The position numbers were made by a program, and so were the translations under genes. A stretch of DNA of 64,000 bases, taken from Paralcaligenes sp. KSB-10 (GTDB taxonomy: Bacteria; Pseudomonadota; Gammaproteobacteria; Burkholderiales; Burkholderiaceae_B). Positions 44,077-53,840 of the stretch are shown one piece after another; position 1 is the first letter of the stretch; each line of letters starts with the position of its first letter. The notes below the pieces were generated by a model. That model was not told where the DNA came from, made no database searches, and saw only the letters and a program-made list of their open reading frames with translations. The DNA lies in the NCBI RefSeq assembly GCF_021266465.1, contig NZ_CP089848.1:558001-622000 (forward strand), written 5' to 3'.

Positions 44077-45066
44077 CTAAAACGGCGCACGCAGCCAATG
44101 CAGGCTAAACAATTTCTGGGGGTCGGTCCAGGCGGGACCGGGCCTGAACCCGGCTTGCACAGCAAGCGCACGCAATCCTTCGACTGTAAATTTATGCGAG
44201 TTTTCGGTGTGCAGGGTTTCGCCTTCCGCAAAGCTGAAACTTTCCCCGCAGACATGAACCTGTTGTGCGCGGCGGCTCATCAAATGCATTTCAATGCGTT
44301 GCAAAGGTGCATTATAAAAAGCGCTGTGGGCAAATTGCGATACATTGAAGTCCGCATCGAGCTCACGATTCGCGCGTTCCAGCACATTCAGGTTAAAGGC
44401 GGCGGTGACTCCTCTGGAATCGTTATAGGCGGCATGCAAGGTCGATGGAGCTTTGACCAGATCCACACCTACGAGCAGTGCTCCGCCGCGCAACAGTCGT
44501 GCCGCCTGTTTTAAAAACCTTAAAGCGCCTGCCTGGCTCAGATTGCCCAGCGTAGATCCAGGGAAAAAACCGATGCGGCGCCCGCCTCCCGGAACCTTTG
44601 AGGGCAGTTGAAAGGCACGGGTGTAATCGGCCACGACCGGAACCACGCCAAGGCCAGGGTAATCTGCTTGCAAGCGGGCCGCCGAAGTCGCCAGGTGCGC
44701 GCCGGAAATATCAATCGGCAAGTAGCGCAAGGGCTGATCCATGGCATCGAGCAATAAACGGATCTTGCGCAAGGAGCCGGCACCGAACTCCACGATCTCG
44801 GCATTCGGCCCCATATGCCTGGCTATTTCGCCGGCATGATTCGAGAGCAGTGCCAATTCGGTGCGCGTTGGGTAATATTCGGGCAGATCGCAAATAAGAT
44901 CGAACAGCGCGGAACCCGCTTCATCGTAAAAATACTTGGGCGACAAACGACGCTGCCGCGCCGCAAGGGCGGCCAGCATATCGTGGGCAAAACCGTCTGC
45001 CGCCGGCGCCCCGCCACCGGTATCCTGCAAAGCTGTGTCGTAATGACGTTGTGGACTAATCAGCAT
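44077..45066 (-). CDS. egtD: L-histidine N-alpha-methyltransferase (ergothioneine)
   Basis: A 329-residue SAM-dependent enzyme trimethylating histidine to hercynine. LSPKYFYDEAGSALFDLICD and EYYPTRTELALL are the family N-terminal signatures. IVEFGAGSLRKIRLLL is the SAM loop, RIGFFPGSTLGNLSQ follows, and the C-terminal region has HTENSHKFTVEGL. The start at 45066 overlaps the end of egtB by 7 bases, indicating coupled translation. Confidence 0.93.
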   Translation of the reverse strand: MLISPQRHYDTALQDTGGGAPAADGFAHDMLAALAARQRRLSPKYFYDEAGSALFDLICDLPEYYPTRTELALLSNHAGEIARHMGPNAEIVEFGAGSLRKIRLLLDAMDQPLRYLPIDISGAHLATSAARLQADYPGLGVVPVVADYTRAFQLPSKVPGGGRRIGFFPGSTLGNLSQAGALRFLKQAARLLRGGALLVGVDLVKAPSTLHAAYNDSRGVTAAFNLNVLERANRELDADFNVSQFAHSAFYNAPLQRIEMHLMSRRAQQVHVCGESFSFAEGETLHTENSHKFTVEGLRALAVQAGFRPGPAWTDPQKLFSLHWLRAPF

Positions 45067-46340
45067 TTCATGTCCTTGGCCAAACGCAAACCCGAGAATT
45101 GCCATCGAGCGCCGGGCGGAAAGAAGTTTCGATACGTTGCGCGGGAGTGGCCAGCCGGCGTTGCACAACTGCCGCCGCGCAACACCATTTGCCCCACCAT
45201 GAATTTGCCGTTGTATTCGCCTACCGCGCCGCCTATGGGACGAAAACCGGGATACGGATCATACGAAGAGCGTGTCCATTGCCAGGCGTGACCCATGATT
45301 TGAGTCATGCCCGGAGCACCTGCCGCCGCTTCCCATTCAAATTCGGTCGGCAGCCGTGCGCCGGCCCATTCCGCATAGGCGGCTGCTTCATAAAAGCTCA
45401 GATGAGTGACCGGCACGGCGCGGTCGAGCGGACGCAGCCCCTGAAGGCCAAATACCTGCCAATTTTGTGCGGAAGTATCGGAATCGTCCGAGGCTGTCCA
45501 GTATATGGGCGCCCGCCAGCCATTGGCCTGAAGCGCCGCCCACCCGTCGGACAACCACAGGGCAGGTGTCCGGTAACCGCCATCGGCCAGAAAATCCGCA
45601 TATTCACCGCAGGTCACCAGTCGTCGTGCCACCTGGCAGGGTTGCAGCAATACCTCGTGGCGCGGAGTCTCGTTATCGAAGGCGAATTCATGCGACATGC
45701 CGGTATCGCACCCAATGGAAACGATGCCGCCGGCCAAATCCGTCCATGCCGAGTCCGCTGCCGGACGCATGGCCTCCTGCCCCATCGATTCCGATGCACC
45801 GGCCTTTTGGTAGGCGGGCTGCAGGGGATTGCACGAAAAGGCATGGAGAATGTCGGTCAACAGCAACTCCTGGTGCTGCTGTTCGTGATGCAGGCCCAAG
45901 GTTACCAATTGCCCAATTCGCGGCCACTGCGTGTCGCTGCAATACTGCAGAAGATGCGCCAGGGCCCGGTCGACGTGATGGCGATAGGCGTGGATTTCGT
46001 CAAGCGCGGGGCGCGTCAGGAGCCCTCGCTGCGGGCGCGGATGGCGCGGGCCAAGTGTCTCGTAATATGAATTGAAAAGATAGAAATAACGTTCGTCGAA
46101 GGGCTGGTAGTCAAGCCCGTGCGCGCATAAGACCATGGTCTCGAAAAACCAGGTGGTATGCGCCAGATGCCACTTTGTGGGGCTGGCGTCGGGCATGGAC
46201 TGAATGCACTGATCCTCGGCCGACAGCGGAGCCGCCAAAGCCAAGGTATGTGCCCGAACTTCGTCATAATGTTGCTGCAGCGCCGCACGCGGGACTATCG
46301 TGCGTAGGGGTTCAGCAGCGAACGAGGATACAGCTGGCAT
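45060..46340 (-). CDS. egtB: ergothioneine biosynthesis sulfoxide synthase EgtB
   Basis: A 426-residue non-haem iron enzyme that attaches sulfur to hercynine. The N-terminal DinB-like half carries the iron ligands: HLAHTTWFFET, and LGLHHEQQHQELL with the HxxxH-type set. The C-terminal half is a formylglycine-generating-type domain (ARLPTEFEWEAAAG, MGHAWQWTRSSYDPYPGF, VLRGGSCATPAGHSR). GGAGG precedes the ATG. With egtD it forms the minimal pair; egtA, egtC and egtE are not in the window, and a two-gene EgtB-EgtD system with an unlinked lyase is likely. Confidence 0.92.
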   Translation of the reverse strand: MPAVSSFAAEPLRTIVPRAALQQHYDEVRAHTLALAAPLSAEDQCIQSMPDASPTKWHLAHTTWFFETMVLCAHGLDYQPFDERYFYLFNSYYETLGPRHPRPQRGLLTRPALDEIHAYRHHVDRALAHLLQYCSDTQWPRIGQLVTLGLHHEQQHQELLLTDILHAFSCNPLQPAYQKAGASESMGQEAMRPAADSAWTDLAGGIVSIGCDTGMSHEFAFDNETPRHEVLLQPCQVARRLVTCGEYADFLADGGYRTPALWLSDGWAALQANGWRAPIYWTASDDSDTSAQNWQVFGLQGLRPLDRAVPVTHLSFYEAAAYAEWAGARLPTEFEWEAAAGAPGMTQIMGHAWQWTRSSYDPYPGFRPIGGAVGEYNGKFMVGQMVLRGGSCATPAGHSRATYRNFFPPGARWQFSGLRLAKDMKC

Positions 46341-46491
46341 AGATGAAAAGCCTCCGGTGCCTGAGCAAAGCCTGCGTGCAAAAGCCTCTTGCAGGCCTGA
46401 GCGCGGCCCTTTAAATCTTTATTTATTAAAACACGGACTTCCCGGAGATATCTTTCCATACGTTACCGGCCTGCCTGGTCCCTGGGAGGAG

Positions 46492-48600
46492 TCAAAGCAG
46501 GACCGGATTGGCCGCCGCCGGATCGGTGCTGCTGGCCCGGCCCGTTTCCAAATGGCCCGCATAGCGCCGGATGTAGTCAGGGTAGCCCATCAAGGCTACC
46601 GTCACGTCATACCAGTGGTGGCTACCCGCTACACTCCACGCCGAGACATACCTGGCTTTTGGCATCAAGGTGATTCCCTGCTCGGGGTTTCCATAGGCCA
46701 TATCCGTCAGAACGATGGACAGCGGCTCCGTACCTTGATTGCTCAGTTCCAACAGGAACTCGGCGTTCATCGTATCGTAGCCGTCCTGTATCGTGAACAA
46801 TGTCGTGTCAGGCTCGTCCGTCGTGGGTATGGAGCCTTTGACACTGCGCAGGAAGCCATTGGGGCCGTATACCGTCCAGGCATAGCTTGCCGATTGCCCA
46901 TTGGTGGCGAAATTGTCGGATAACGACTTGCCTGCCTCGACCGTATATCGTCGTGGGCTGTTCCCGGAGTCATCGGCATACACCCAGAAATGAGCGCCCT
47001 GCCTGCCACTATTGGTGAAAGTCAATTGTATTTGTCTTTTACGGATATCCACCTGATTCGCCACATGCAGGTCATAAGGCAGGGGCCGGGCAGGACGGGT
47101 GCCGGGCTCCTGCGCATGAATGGCATAGGCATCGCCGGCAGGCGGAGCCGGTTTCAGCAATGTACTGCATTGCCGATCGGCCAAGGCTCGATAGCCTGCG
47201 GTGTCGGGCAAGGCCGGCATGAGTTCGTCGCTGCGCGAGAAGTCAAACGCGGCTGTCAGGTCGCCGCATACCGCGCGCCGCCAGGCGCTGATATTCGGCT
47301 CGAATATCCCGAACCGCTGCTCGATAAATCGGATCACCGATGTGTGGTCGAATACCTGGGAGCATACAAAACCGCCCTTGGACCAGGGGGAAATTACAAT
47401 CATCGGCACTCGTGGACCCAATCCGTAAGGCAAGTTATCGGCTTCGTACACGGGCCTGTGCGCAGGATTGACGACCGTGTGCAATTCGTCCTGAATGCTT
47501 ACCGTACTTTTCCCCTGACTGGCATCGGACGGCGGCTGAGGCGGTACCAGGTGATCAAAAAATCCGTCATTCTCGTCATACAGGACAAACAATACCGTCT
47601 TGCTCCACACCGAGGGATTAGCCGTCAAGGCATCCAGCACTCTCGCAATATAGTTCGCCCCATAGGCAGGGGTCCATTTAGGATGTTCGGAAAAAGCCGC
47701 CGGCGGCAATACCCATGAAACCTGCGGCAGTTTGTTCTGCTTGACGTCATCAGCCAATTGCGTCACGGGACAGGCCGTCATGGCTCTGCGACGCAAGGAG
47801 GAGCCAGTGGGCGCGTCGATGAAATTTTTAAAATTGGCCAGCACATTCAAGCCAAAATTCCCTTGATAAATATCGTGAGGATCGGTGCCTTCCTGATATA
47901 TCTGCCACGAAAACCCAGCTCGCTCCAGGCGTTCCGGATAGGTCCTCCAGGTGAATCCGGGCAATTCAGGATGTGACACCGGGTCGCGATTATCGATCAG
48001 CGGGCCGCCACGCTTGCCGGAGGGATCGACCGTGCCCGTCATCAGAAACATTCGGTTCGGGTGGGTGGGCCCAGGCATGGAACAAAAATAGTGATCGCAA
48101 ACCGTGAACGCATCGGCCAGGGCGTAGTGAAACGGAATATCCTGGCGCAGGAGGTATCCCATGGTCATGTCTGTTTTATATTGCGGCCAGGCGTCGTAGC
48201 GGCCGCTGTTGAACGCCGCATGCGTTTTGCGCCACGAGTGATCCAGATCGCCGATACACTGAGCGCTGGTGGTCTGCGTATCAAGATGGAAAGGAGCAAT
48301 CGTGCCCTGGAACGAGTTGCTTCTTGGCTGGAACCACACCGGCCGCTTATCGGGCAAGCGAATGGGGAAGCGGTCGTTGTAGCCTCGAACCCCGCTCAGA
48401 TGCCCCAGATAATGGTCGAACGACCGGTTTTCCTGCATCAGGACAACGATGTGTTCCACGTCCTTGAGCGTGCCCGTAGCCGAATGCGCCGGAATGGCCA
48501 GCGCTTTGCGTATTGACTCAGGCACGGCATTCAATAATGCCATCGATGCGGCGGAAATCGCGGCCTTTCTTAAAAAAGACCGCCGATCGGAGTTGGTCAT
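46492..48600 (-). CDS. phosphocholine-type phospholipase C, Tat-exported
   Basis: A 702-residue phospholipase C of the PlcN/PlcH family. The Tat signal SDRRSFLRKAAISAASMALL leads the protein. The catalytic start is HIVVLMQENRSFDHYLG, with later SMPGPTHPNRMFLMTG, VLYDENDGFFDHLVPP and PMIVISPWSKGGFVCSQVFD. Two C-terminal beta domains (from about 500) are typical. It cleaves phospholipid head groups outside the cytoplasmic membrane. The start at 48600 follows GGAAAG; the 15 codons upstream in frame were dropped. Confidence 0.92.
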   Translation of the reverse strand: MTNSDRRSFLRKAAISAASMALLNAVPESIRKALAIPAHSATGTLKDVEHIVVLMQENRSFDHYLGHLSGVRGYNDRFPIRLPDKRPVWFQPRSNSFQGTIAPFHLDTQTTSAQCIGDLDHSWRKTHAAFNSGRYDAWPQYKTDMTMGYLLRQDIPFHYALADAFTVCDHYFCSMPGPTHPNRMFLMTGTVDPSGKRGGPLIDNRDPVSHPELPGFTWRTYPERLERAGFSWQIYQEGTDPHDIYQGNFGLNVLANFKNFIDAPTGSSLRRRAMTACPVTQLADDVKQNKLPQVSWVLPPAAFSEHPKWTPAYGANYIARVLDALTANPSVWSKTVLFVLYDENDGFFDHLVPPQPPSDASQGKSTVSIQDELHTVVNPAHRPVYEADNLPYGLGPRVPMIVISPWSKGGFVCSQVFDHTSVIRFIEQRFGIFEPNISAWRRAVCGDLTAAFDFSRSDELMPALPDTAGYRALADRQCSTLLKPAPPAGDAYAIHAQEPGTRPARPLPYDLHVANQVDIRKRQIQLTFTNSGRQGAHFWVYADDSGNSPRRYTVEAGKSLSDNFATNGQSASYAWTVYGPNGFLRSVKGSIPTTDEPDTTLFTIQDGYDTMNAEFLLELSNQGTEPLSIVLTDMAYGNPEQGITLMPKARYVSAWSVAGSHHWYDVTVALMGYPDYIRRYAGHLETGRASSTDPAAANPVLL

Positions 48601-48776
48601 TGATGCTTTCCGGTTTTTATATAGACAGAGCCACACCCGACGCACAGCTGCATCCAGTGCAATAGTCTAGGCGCATATTAATGACATTTTCAAGGTTCTG
48701 GGGCAAACTGAATTCAATATTGCCTTCTATTTTTTTGTTGGAAAGGCTTGACCCCGCCAGGCAAGGAGCTTACTGA

Positions 48777-50810
48777 ATGCATGCGCTGCTCAACGACATC
48801 GCTCTGCACCCGAATTGGGTCCTGCTGGTTGTGTTTCTTGTGGCGTTTTCCGAATCGATCGTCCTCGTTGGCACCCTGGTTCCGGCAGGGGTTGTCCTGT
48901 TCACCGCCGGAGCCCTGATCGGTACGGGAGCGGTTAATGTATGGGCCACTCTCGGCATCGCTGCCATCGGCGCTGTGTGCGGCGACGGCCTGAGCTACGA
49001 AGTGGGCCGGAAATACTACGAACAGATCAAAACCTGGGGCCTGTTCCAGCGGCGTACAGCCCTGGTCGAACGCGGCCAGCAATTTATCCGCGAACATGGC
49101 GGCAAGAGCATCCTGTTCGCACGCTTCATCGCTCCGGTACGCGCAATCGTGCCCTTTATTGCCGGTATTGCGCATATGCGACGCACGGAATTTTATTTCG
49201 CGAATATCGGGTCTGCGCTGGTCTGGTCGCCCGCCCATATTCTGCCCGGCCTGGTATTCGGGGCGTCAATCCAGCTGGCCCGAGCGGTGAGCGGGCGGAT
49301 TGCCTTGATCCTGATCCTGCTCGTCGCGCTGATATGGCTTGTCGCATGGGTAACGCGCATGGCCATCAGGAACGGCATACCGATACTCCGGAAATGGCGG
49401 GATGGCGCGTTGCTATGGGCCAATCAGACCGCTCCGACACCGCCTTCCCGAACCCGGCTCTGGGTGTCCATGCTGCTTGATCCGCATAAACCCGGTTCAC
49501 ATGCTTTGCTGCTATGCACGCTGCTGTTCGTCGGCAGCAGCGTGCTGTTCCTGATTATCGCGCAAGATGTATTCACGCATGATTCGCTAGTGCATCTTGA
49601 TATGGCCCTGTTCAATATGCTGCAGGGACTGCGCACCTGGCCCGCGGATCACCTCATGGTCGGAATCACCGAATTGGGCGGCGTTCGTGTCCGCCTGTTC
49701 GTGGCACTGGCAGTGATGTGCTGGCTCGTCCTGCGGCGATGCTGGCGCACGGCGGGTTATTGGCTGGCAATGACAATCATCGCCGAAGGCTTGGTCAGAT
49801 TGCTGGCCTTGATTACAAATCGGCCTCGCCCCTTGAACCTGTACAGCGGCATCGAACATTTTTCTTTCCCGAGCGGGCATGCTACATCCAGCATGATTAT
49901 TTATGGTTTTCTGGCCTATCTCGTCGCCCGCCGCCAGACTCCGATCAACCGGGCGGCCATCACCGTCATTACCACCGTAGGGATTGTACTGATCGGAATT
50001 TCCCGCCTGTACCTTGGCGCGCATTGGTTGTCGGATGTCCTGGCAGGCTGGAGCCTGGGTGTCGCATGGCTGACGCTGGCTGTCATTATTTATACCCAGC
50101 GCCAGGTATCTGAACGCTTGCACCCCCGAGCTCTGGGAGGCTTGGCTCTGGCGGTGCTGCTGGCAAGCGGGGCCTGGACATTCATTTATCGATCGGACTC
50201 CGACTTGTCGCTTTACACACCGGAATCGCGGACCCAAACCATTACATTGACGCAATGGACAGACAGCACCTGGCAAAAACTGCCGAAATACCGGGTGGAA
50301 CTGCGAAGCCACGACAAAGAGCTGTTTGTGCTGCAATGGGCCGATAGCGCCGACCACATACAAAGCCGGTTGGAGCGAGCCGGATGGCTGGCGCCGCCGG
50401 CATGGTCGACCCGCACGACACTGTTATGGCTGATTCCGAGCACCGCGGCCAAGGAACTGCCGGTGCTGCCCAGATACAATCTGGGCAAGGGCTCGGGGCT
50501 GGCATTCGTGCTCCTGGATCCCGGCAAACCTCTATCGCGGACCGTACTCAGGCTCTGGCGATCTGACTATCTGCTGGAAAAGTCCGACCGGGAACCCCCA
50601 GTGCCAATCTGGTACGGGGCTTTCTACCAAGAGGACTTCAAGCAGCCCGGACATCTGTTCACTCTGGGCATTACAGGCAACTTTACCGACGTGCCGGCGC
50701 TGATGCGGCTATTGCCCGCGGATCTCAAGATCTTGCTGCGCCCGGCTTCCGAAAATATACCCAAGCGGCAGACCATACTGGCCCTGCCGGCCACGCCGGC
50801 GCCATCATGA
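48777..50810 (+). CDS. fused DedA - PAP2 phosphatase - LssY C-terminal protein
   Basis: A 677-residue membrane protein with three parts. The first is a DedA/VTT domain (about 10-205; GTLVPAGVVLFTAGALIG, FARFIAPVRAIVPFIAG). The second is a PAP2 lipid phosphatase (about 240-450) with the ordered motifs ITNRPRPLN, SFPSGHATSS (near 364) and SRLYLGAHWLSDVLAGW. The third is a C-terminal LssY-like domain (about 485-670). The combination suggests handling of undecaprenyl or phospholipid phosphates at the membrane. Its stop overlaps that of DUF1345 by 6 bases. Confidence 0.9.
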   Translation: MHALLNDIALHPNWVLLVVFLVAFSESIVLVGTLVPAGVVLFTAGALIGTGAVNVWATLGIAAIGAVCGDGLSYEVGRKYYEQIKTWGLFQRRTALVERGQQFIREHGGKSILFARFIAPVRAIVPFIAGIAHMRRTEFYFANIGSALVWSPAHILPGLVFGASIQLARAVSGRIALILILLVALIWLVAWVTRMAIRNGIPILRKWRDGALLWANQTAPTPPSRTRLWVSMLLDPHKPGSHALLLCTLLFVGSSVLFLIIAQDVFTHDSLVHLDMALFNMLQGLRTWPADHLMVGITELGGVRVRLFVALAVMCWLVLRRCWRTAGYWLAMTIIAEGLVRLLALITNRPRPLNLYSGIEHFSFPSGHATSSMIIYGFLAYLVARRQTPINRAAITVITTVGIVLIGISRLYLGAHWLSDVLAGWSLGVAWLTLAVIIYTQRQVSERLHPRALGGLALAVLLASGAWTFIYRSDSDLSLYTPESRTQTITLTQWTDSTWQKLPKYRVELRSHDKELFVLQWADSADHIQSRLERAGWLAPPAWSTRTTLLWLIPSTAAKELPVLPRYNLGKGSGLAFVLLDPGKPLSRTVLRLWRSDYLLEKSDREPPVPIWYGAFYQEDFKQPGHLFTLGITGNFTDVPALMRLLPADLKILLRPASENIPKRQTILALPATPAPS

Positions 50811-51461
50811 GCCAATCAGGCTGGCGGCGATATTGATCGACAGGCCTACGATGGCGACATTGAATAGGAAACTGAGCACAGCCTGGGCCAGCACCGCCTT
50901 GCGCGCCGCTCTGTTCATTACGGATACGTCCGCAGTCTGGGCGGCGACGGCTATCGTGAAAGAAAAGTAAAGGAAATCCCAATAGTCGGGGTTCTGTTCA
51001 CCTTCCGGAAAATGCAAAGGCCGCTGATTCGCCTTGGACCGATAGAACAGGCGCGCATAATGGTGAGTGAACAATGTCCCAAGCAGGCACCACGAACCGA
51101 AAACCGTAGCGATGGTAAAAGCATAATGGGACAGGCGCAGATTGGCCGGCAAGTCTTTTACGGTCGAAAGTTCGAGAATGATGGCCGCGAGGCTGGCCAC
51201 CGATGCAATCGACATGATCACCAGAACCGCTCCTGCGCTTTCGTCTTCCTGCTCGGCAAGTTTGCGCACCCGAACAGGATCGGAACGCATCATCAGCCAT
51301 CCCATCAGACACAGATAAAGCCATACCGTAATATTCCACCCCGCCAATATCCGGCTATCCGGTTTCCAGGATGCGGGAAGAGCCAGGGCAACAGCCACGC
51401 CCACCACGACGGTGATGGCCAGCCGCAGATGATTATCAAAAAAATGACGGGCGGAAACCAT
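50805..51461 (-). CDS. DUF1345 inner-membrane protein
   Basis: A 218-residue protein with about five helices, among them LRLAITVVVGVAVALALPA and ITVWLYLCLMGWLMM. The family signature YWDFLYFSFTIAVAAQTADV is present near residue 165, together with HYAFTIATVFGSWCLLGTLF. DUF1345 proteins are conserved but uncharacterised. Confidence 0.9.
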   Translation of the reverse strand: MVSARHFFDNHLRLAITVVVGVAVALALPASWKPDSRILAGWNITVWLYLCLMGWLMMRSDPVRVRKLAEQEDESAGAVLVIMSIASVASLAAIILELSTVKDLPANLRLSHYAFTIATVFGSWCLLGTLFTHHYARLFYRSKANQRPLHFPEGEQNPDYWDFLYFSFTIAVAAQTADVSVMNRAARKAVLAQAVLSFLFNVAIVGLSINIAASLIGS

Positions 51462-51648
51462 AGTTTGCCATGCTGATTGAGTAAATTATTGTACACAGGA
51501 GGCGTGCCACAGTGATGACTTTTGGCCGATTCGGGTGCAAACTTCGCCTGCAGCCTTTATCGATTGCAGCCCTACTCTTTGCCGTGGACTGGCCATCCAG
51601 TGTGCCTGGCATCACGGCAAGCCTGCCCTGCCTCAAGGAGACCTCATC

Positions 51649-52539
51649 ATGGAACGCAAAAAAGCCAGCGATTTTCCTGCCGGTGTTCTCAAGCTGTTTG
51701 ATTCATATGTGCATGGCATGATCGGACGCCGGGAGTTCCTGGATCGAGCCGCCAAGTTTGCGGTAGGCGGCTTTACCGCGGCAGCCATGCTCGAAAGCCT
51801 TAAACCCAATTACGCGTACGCCCAACAGGTCGCCAAAGACGACAGCCGGATCAAAACTCAATACCTGAACTACCCCTCGCCGCACGGGTCCGGCACCATG
51901 CGTGGATATTTTGCGCTGCCGGCCAAGCCCGCCGGCAAACTGCCAGGCGTTCTGGTGGTTCACGAAAACCGCGGGCTCAATCCCTATATCGAAGATGTGG
52001 CGCGTCGCCTGGCACTGGAAAACTTCGTGGCTTTTGCCCCCGATGCCCTGACACCTCTGGGCGGTTATCCTGGCGACGAAGAAAAAGCAACCAAGCTGTT
52101 TGCCCAGCTCGATCCGAAAAAGCGTATTGAAGATTTCGTTGCCGGGGCTGAATTTCTAAAATCGCGCCCCGAATGCACCGGCAAAATCGGAGCCGTGGGA
52201 TTCTGTTTCGGCGGCGGAGTCGTCAATACCCTGGCGGTACGCCTGCCGGATCTTGCGGCAGCCGTGCCCTTTTACGGCAGCCAGCCCAGCGCGGCAGACA
52301 CCGCCAAGATCAAGGCCCCTCTTCTGATTCACTATGCCGGCCTGGATGAGCGCATCGATGCCGGCTGGCCGGCTTTTGAAGCAGCGCTCAAAGCCAATGG
52401 CATCAAGTACCAGGAGTACATGTATGCGGGTGTCAACCACGGTTTTCATAACGACACGACTCCGCGTTACGACGAGGCGGCGGCCAAGCTCGCCTGGTCG
52501 CGCACCATTGCCTTTCTGAACAAGAACCTGAAGCCTTGA
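51649..52539 (+). CDS. dienelactone hydrolase family protein, Tat-exported
   Basis: A 296-residue alpha/beta hydrolase. Its N-terminal region has a twin-arginine signal ([16 protein letters not shown]) ahead of a hydrophobic stretch, as in other exported members. The nucleophile elbow is [10 protein letters not shown] with Cys, the acid is in [13 protein letters not shown], and the His is in VNHGFHND. Family members hydrolyse lactones or esters; the substrate is unknown. AAGGAG precedes the ATG at 51649. Confidence 0.9.
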   Translation: MERKKASDFPAGVLKLFDSYVHGMIGRREFLDRAAKFAVGGFTAAAMLESLKPNYAYAQQVAKDDSRIKTQYLNYPSPHGSGTMRGYFALPAKPAGKLPGVLVVHENRGLNPYIEDVARRLALENFVAFAPDALTPLGGYPGDEEKATKLFAQLDPKKRIEDFVAGAEFLKSRPECTGKIGAVGFCFGGGVVNTLAVRLPDLAAAVPFYGSQPSAADTAKIKAPLLIHYAGLDERIDAGWPAFEAALKANGIKYQEYMYAGVNHGFHNDTTPRYDEAAAKLAWSRTIAFLNKNLKP

Positions 52540-52572
52540 GCAGGCCCGGACCAGTGGCCAGGGCCGTAGAGA

Positions 52573-53574
52573 TCAATGCAGGGAAATGTGGCGCTCGCGT
52601 ATGACTCCGCCCCACTTCTGCTGTTCCGAAGCGATAAAACTCTTGAACTTGGCCGGCGTATCGCCCATGGCCTGAATACCCAGGTCATTAAGCTTCTTGA
52701 CGACGGTCGGATCGGCCAGGGCTTTGGCGATGGCCAGGTTAAGCCTGCTTACGATGTCCTTGGGCGTCTTGGCGGGTACCACAACACCCTGCCATGTGTA
52801 GGCCTCGAAGCCCGGCAAACCGGCCTGGGCAAAAGTCGGCACGTCGGGCAAAGTCGAGCTGCGCTCAGGTAAAGGAATTCCCAAGGCGCGCAGCTTCCCG
52901 GAACGGACCAGCGGTGCGGCCGCCGACAGGTCGGCCATCATGAAGTCGACCTGGCCGCCCACAATGTCCTGCAAGGCAGGGGGAGTTCCTTTATACGGCA
53001 CATGGGTGGCAGTGCCTTTGATTTTTTCCAGCAACAGTTCGGCGGCCAAATGATGAGGGCTGCCATTTCCCACCGAGGCGAAGGAAAGCTTGCCAGGATT
53101 TTTTTGCACGTAGGCGACAAAATCCTGCAGATTCGCGGTCGGCAGATTGGGGCGTACCACCAGCACCACAGGCAGCCTGACCAAAGTGCTTACCGGCTCG
53201 AAATCCTTGTTGGCATCGTACGCCAGATTGGCATACAAACTGGGGTTGAGTACCAGCGTACCCTGTCCCGCGGTCATGACGGTATACCCGTCGGGCGCTG
53301 CGCGCCTGAGCTCTTGCGCGGCCACGATTGTGGCAGCGCCGGGCTTGTTTTCCACAACGATGCTGGTACCCAGTTCCTTGGACACCAATTGCGCCACCAG
53401 ACGAGTCGATATGTCGCTGCCGCCGCCCGCCGAATACGGCACCAGCCAGCGTATCGGGTGGTCCGGATATGAGGCAGCCAGCGCGGGAGCCGCCAGAAAA
53501 CCGAGGCAAGCCAATACCGACAGCCGCCTGCGCCACTCAACAAATAATTTGCGATAAATAGCCGAGCCTTTCAT
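52573..53574 (-). CDS. Bug-family tripartite tricarboxylate-type periplasmic binding protein
   Basis: A 333-residue exported binding protein. The signal peptide is LSVLACLGFLAAPALA. The family signature YPDHPIRWLVPYSAGGGSDI follows at once. FASVGNGSPHHLAAELLLEK and LPDVPTFAQAGLPGFEAYTW are also typical. Bug proteins bind organic acids or similar solutes and are very numerous in Alcaligenaceae. No TctA/TctB permease genes are adjacent, as is usual for orphan Bugs. AGAGGAAG precedes the ATG at 53574. Confidence 0.92.
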   Translation of the reverse strand: MKGSAIYRKLFVEWRRRLSVLACLGFLAAPALAASYPDHPIRWLVPYSAGGGSDISTRLVAQLVSKELGTSIVVENKPGAATIVAAQELRRAAPDGYTVMTAGQGTLVLNPSLYANLAYDANKDFEPVSTLVRLPVVLVVRPNLPTANLQDFVAYVQKNPGKLSFASVGNGSPHHLAAELLLEKIKGTATHVPYKGTPPALQDIVGGQVDFMMADLSAAAPLVRSGKLRALGIPLPERSSTLPDVPTFAQAGLPGFEAYTWQGVVVPAKTPKDIVSRLNLAIAKALADPTVVKKLNDLGIQAMGDTPAKFKSFIASEQQKWGGVIRERHISLH

Positions 53575-53619
53575 TTTCTTCCTCTCCATTTTGTACTAAT
53601 TGTGATCATGCCTTGACTT

Positions 53620-53690
53620 TAAGCAATAACTTAACATATCAATTATTAAAATTAACATATTAACTATTTAATTGGCATTAGGCTAAACAC
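53620..53690. promoter_or_regulatory. AT-rich region upstream of the Bug and CPA2 genes
   Basis: A strongly AT-rich block with repeated TTAACATAT-like units (near 53631 and 53653) in the 266-base divergent gap. It probably holds promoters and operators for one or both genes. No specific factor is assigned. Confidence 0.35.
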
Positions 53691-53840
53691 TAAAATCAAT
53701 CCGATGGCGTGTTCCACCACAAAATATCGGCCCTGAGTCAGCGCGAGGTGCACTACTATCCTGGAAACGACAACACACTCGGGGTCAAGTCTTGCGCGCC
53801 TTGCATTGAGCACCCGCAGCCCCAATAAGGAAATACATTC

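Noticed and set aside
45099-46070. A 323-codon plus-strand frame opposite egtB
   Set aside because: Shadow of the conserved egtB coding strand; no start site or domain.
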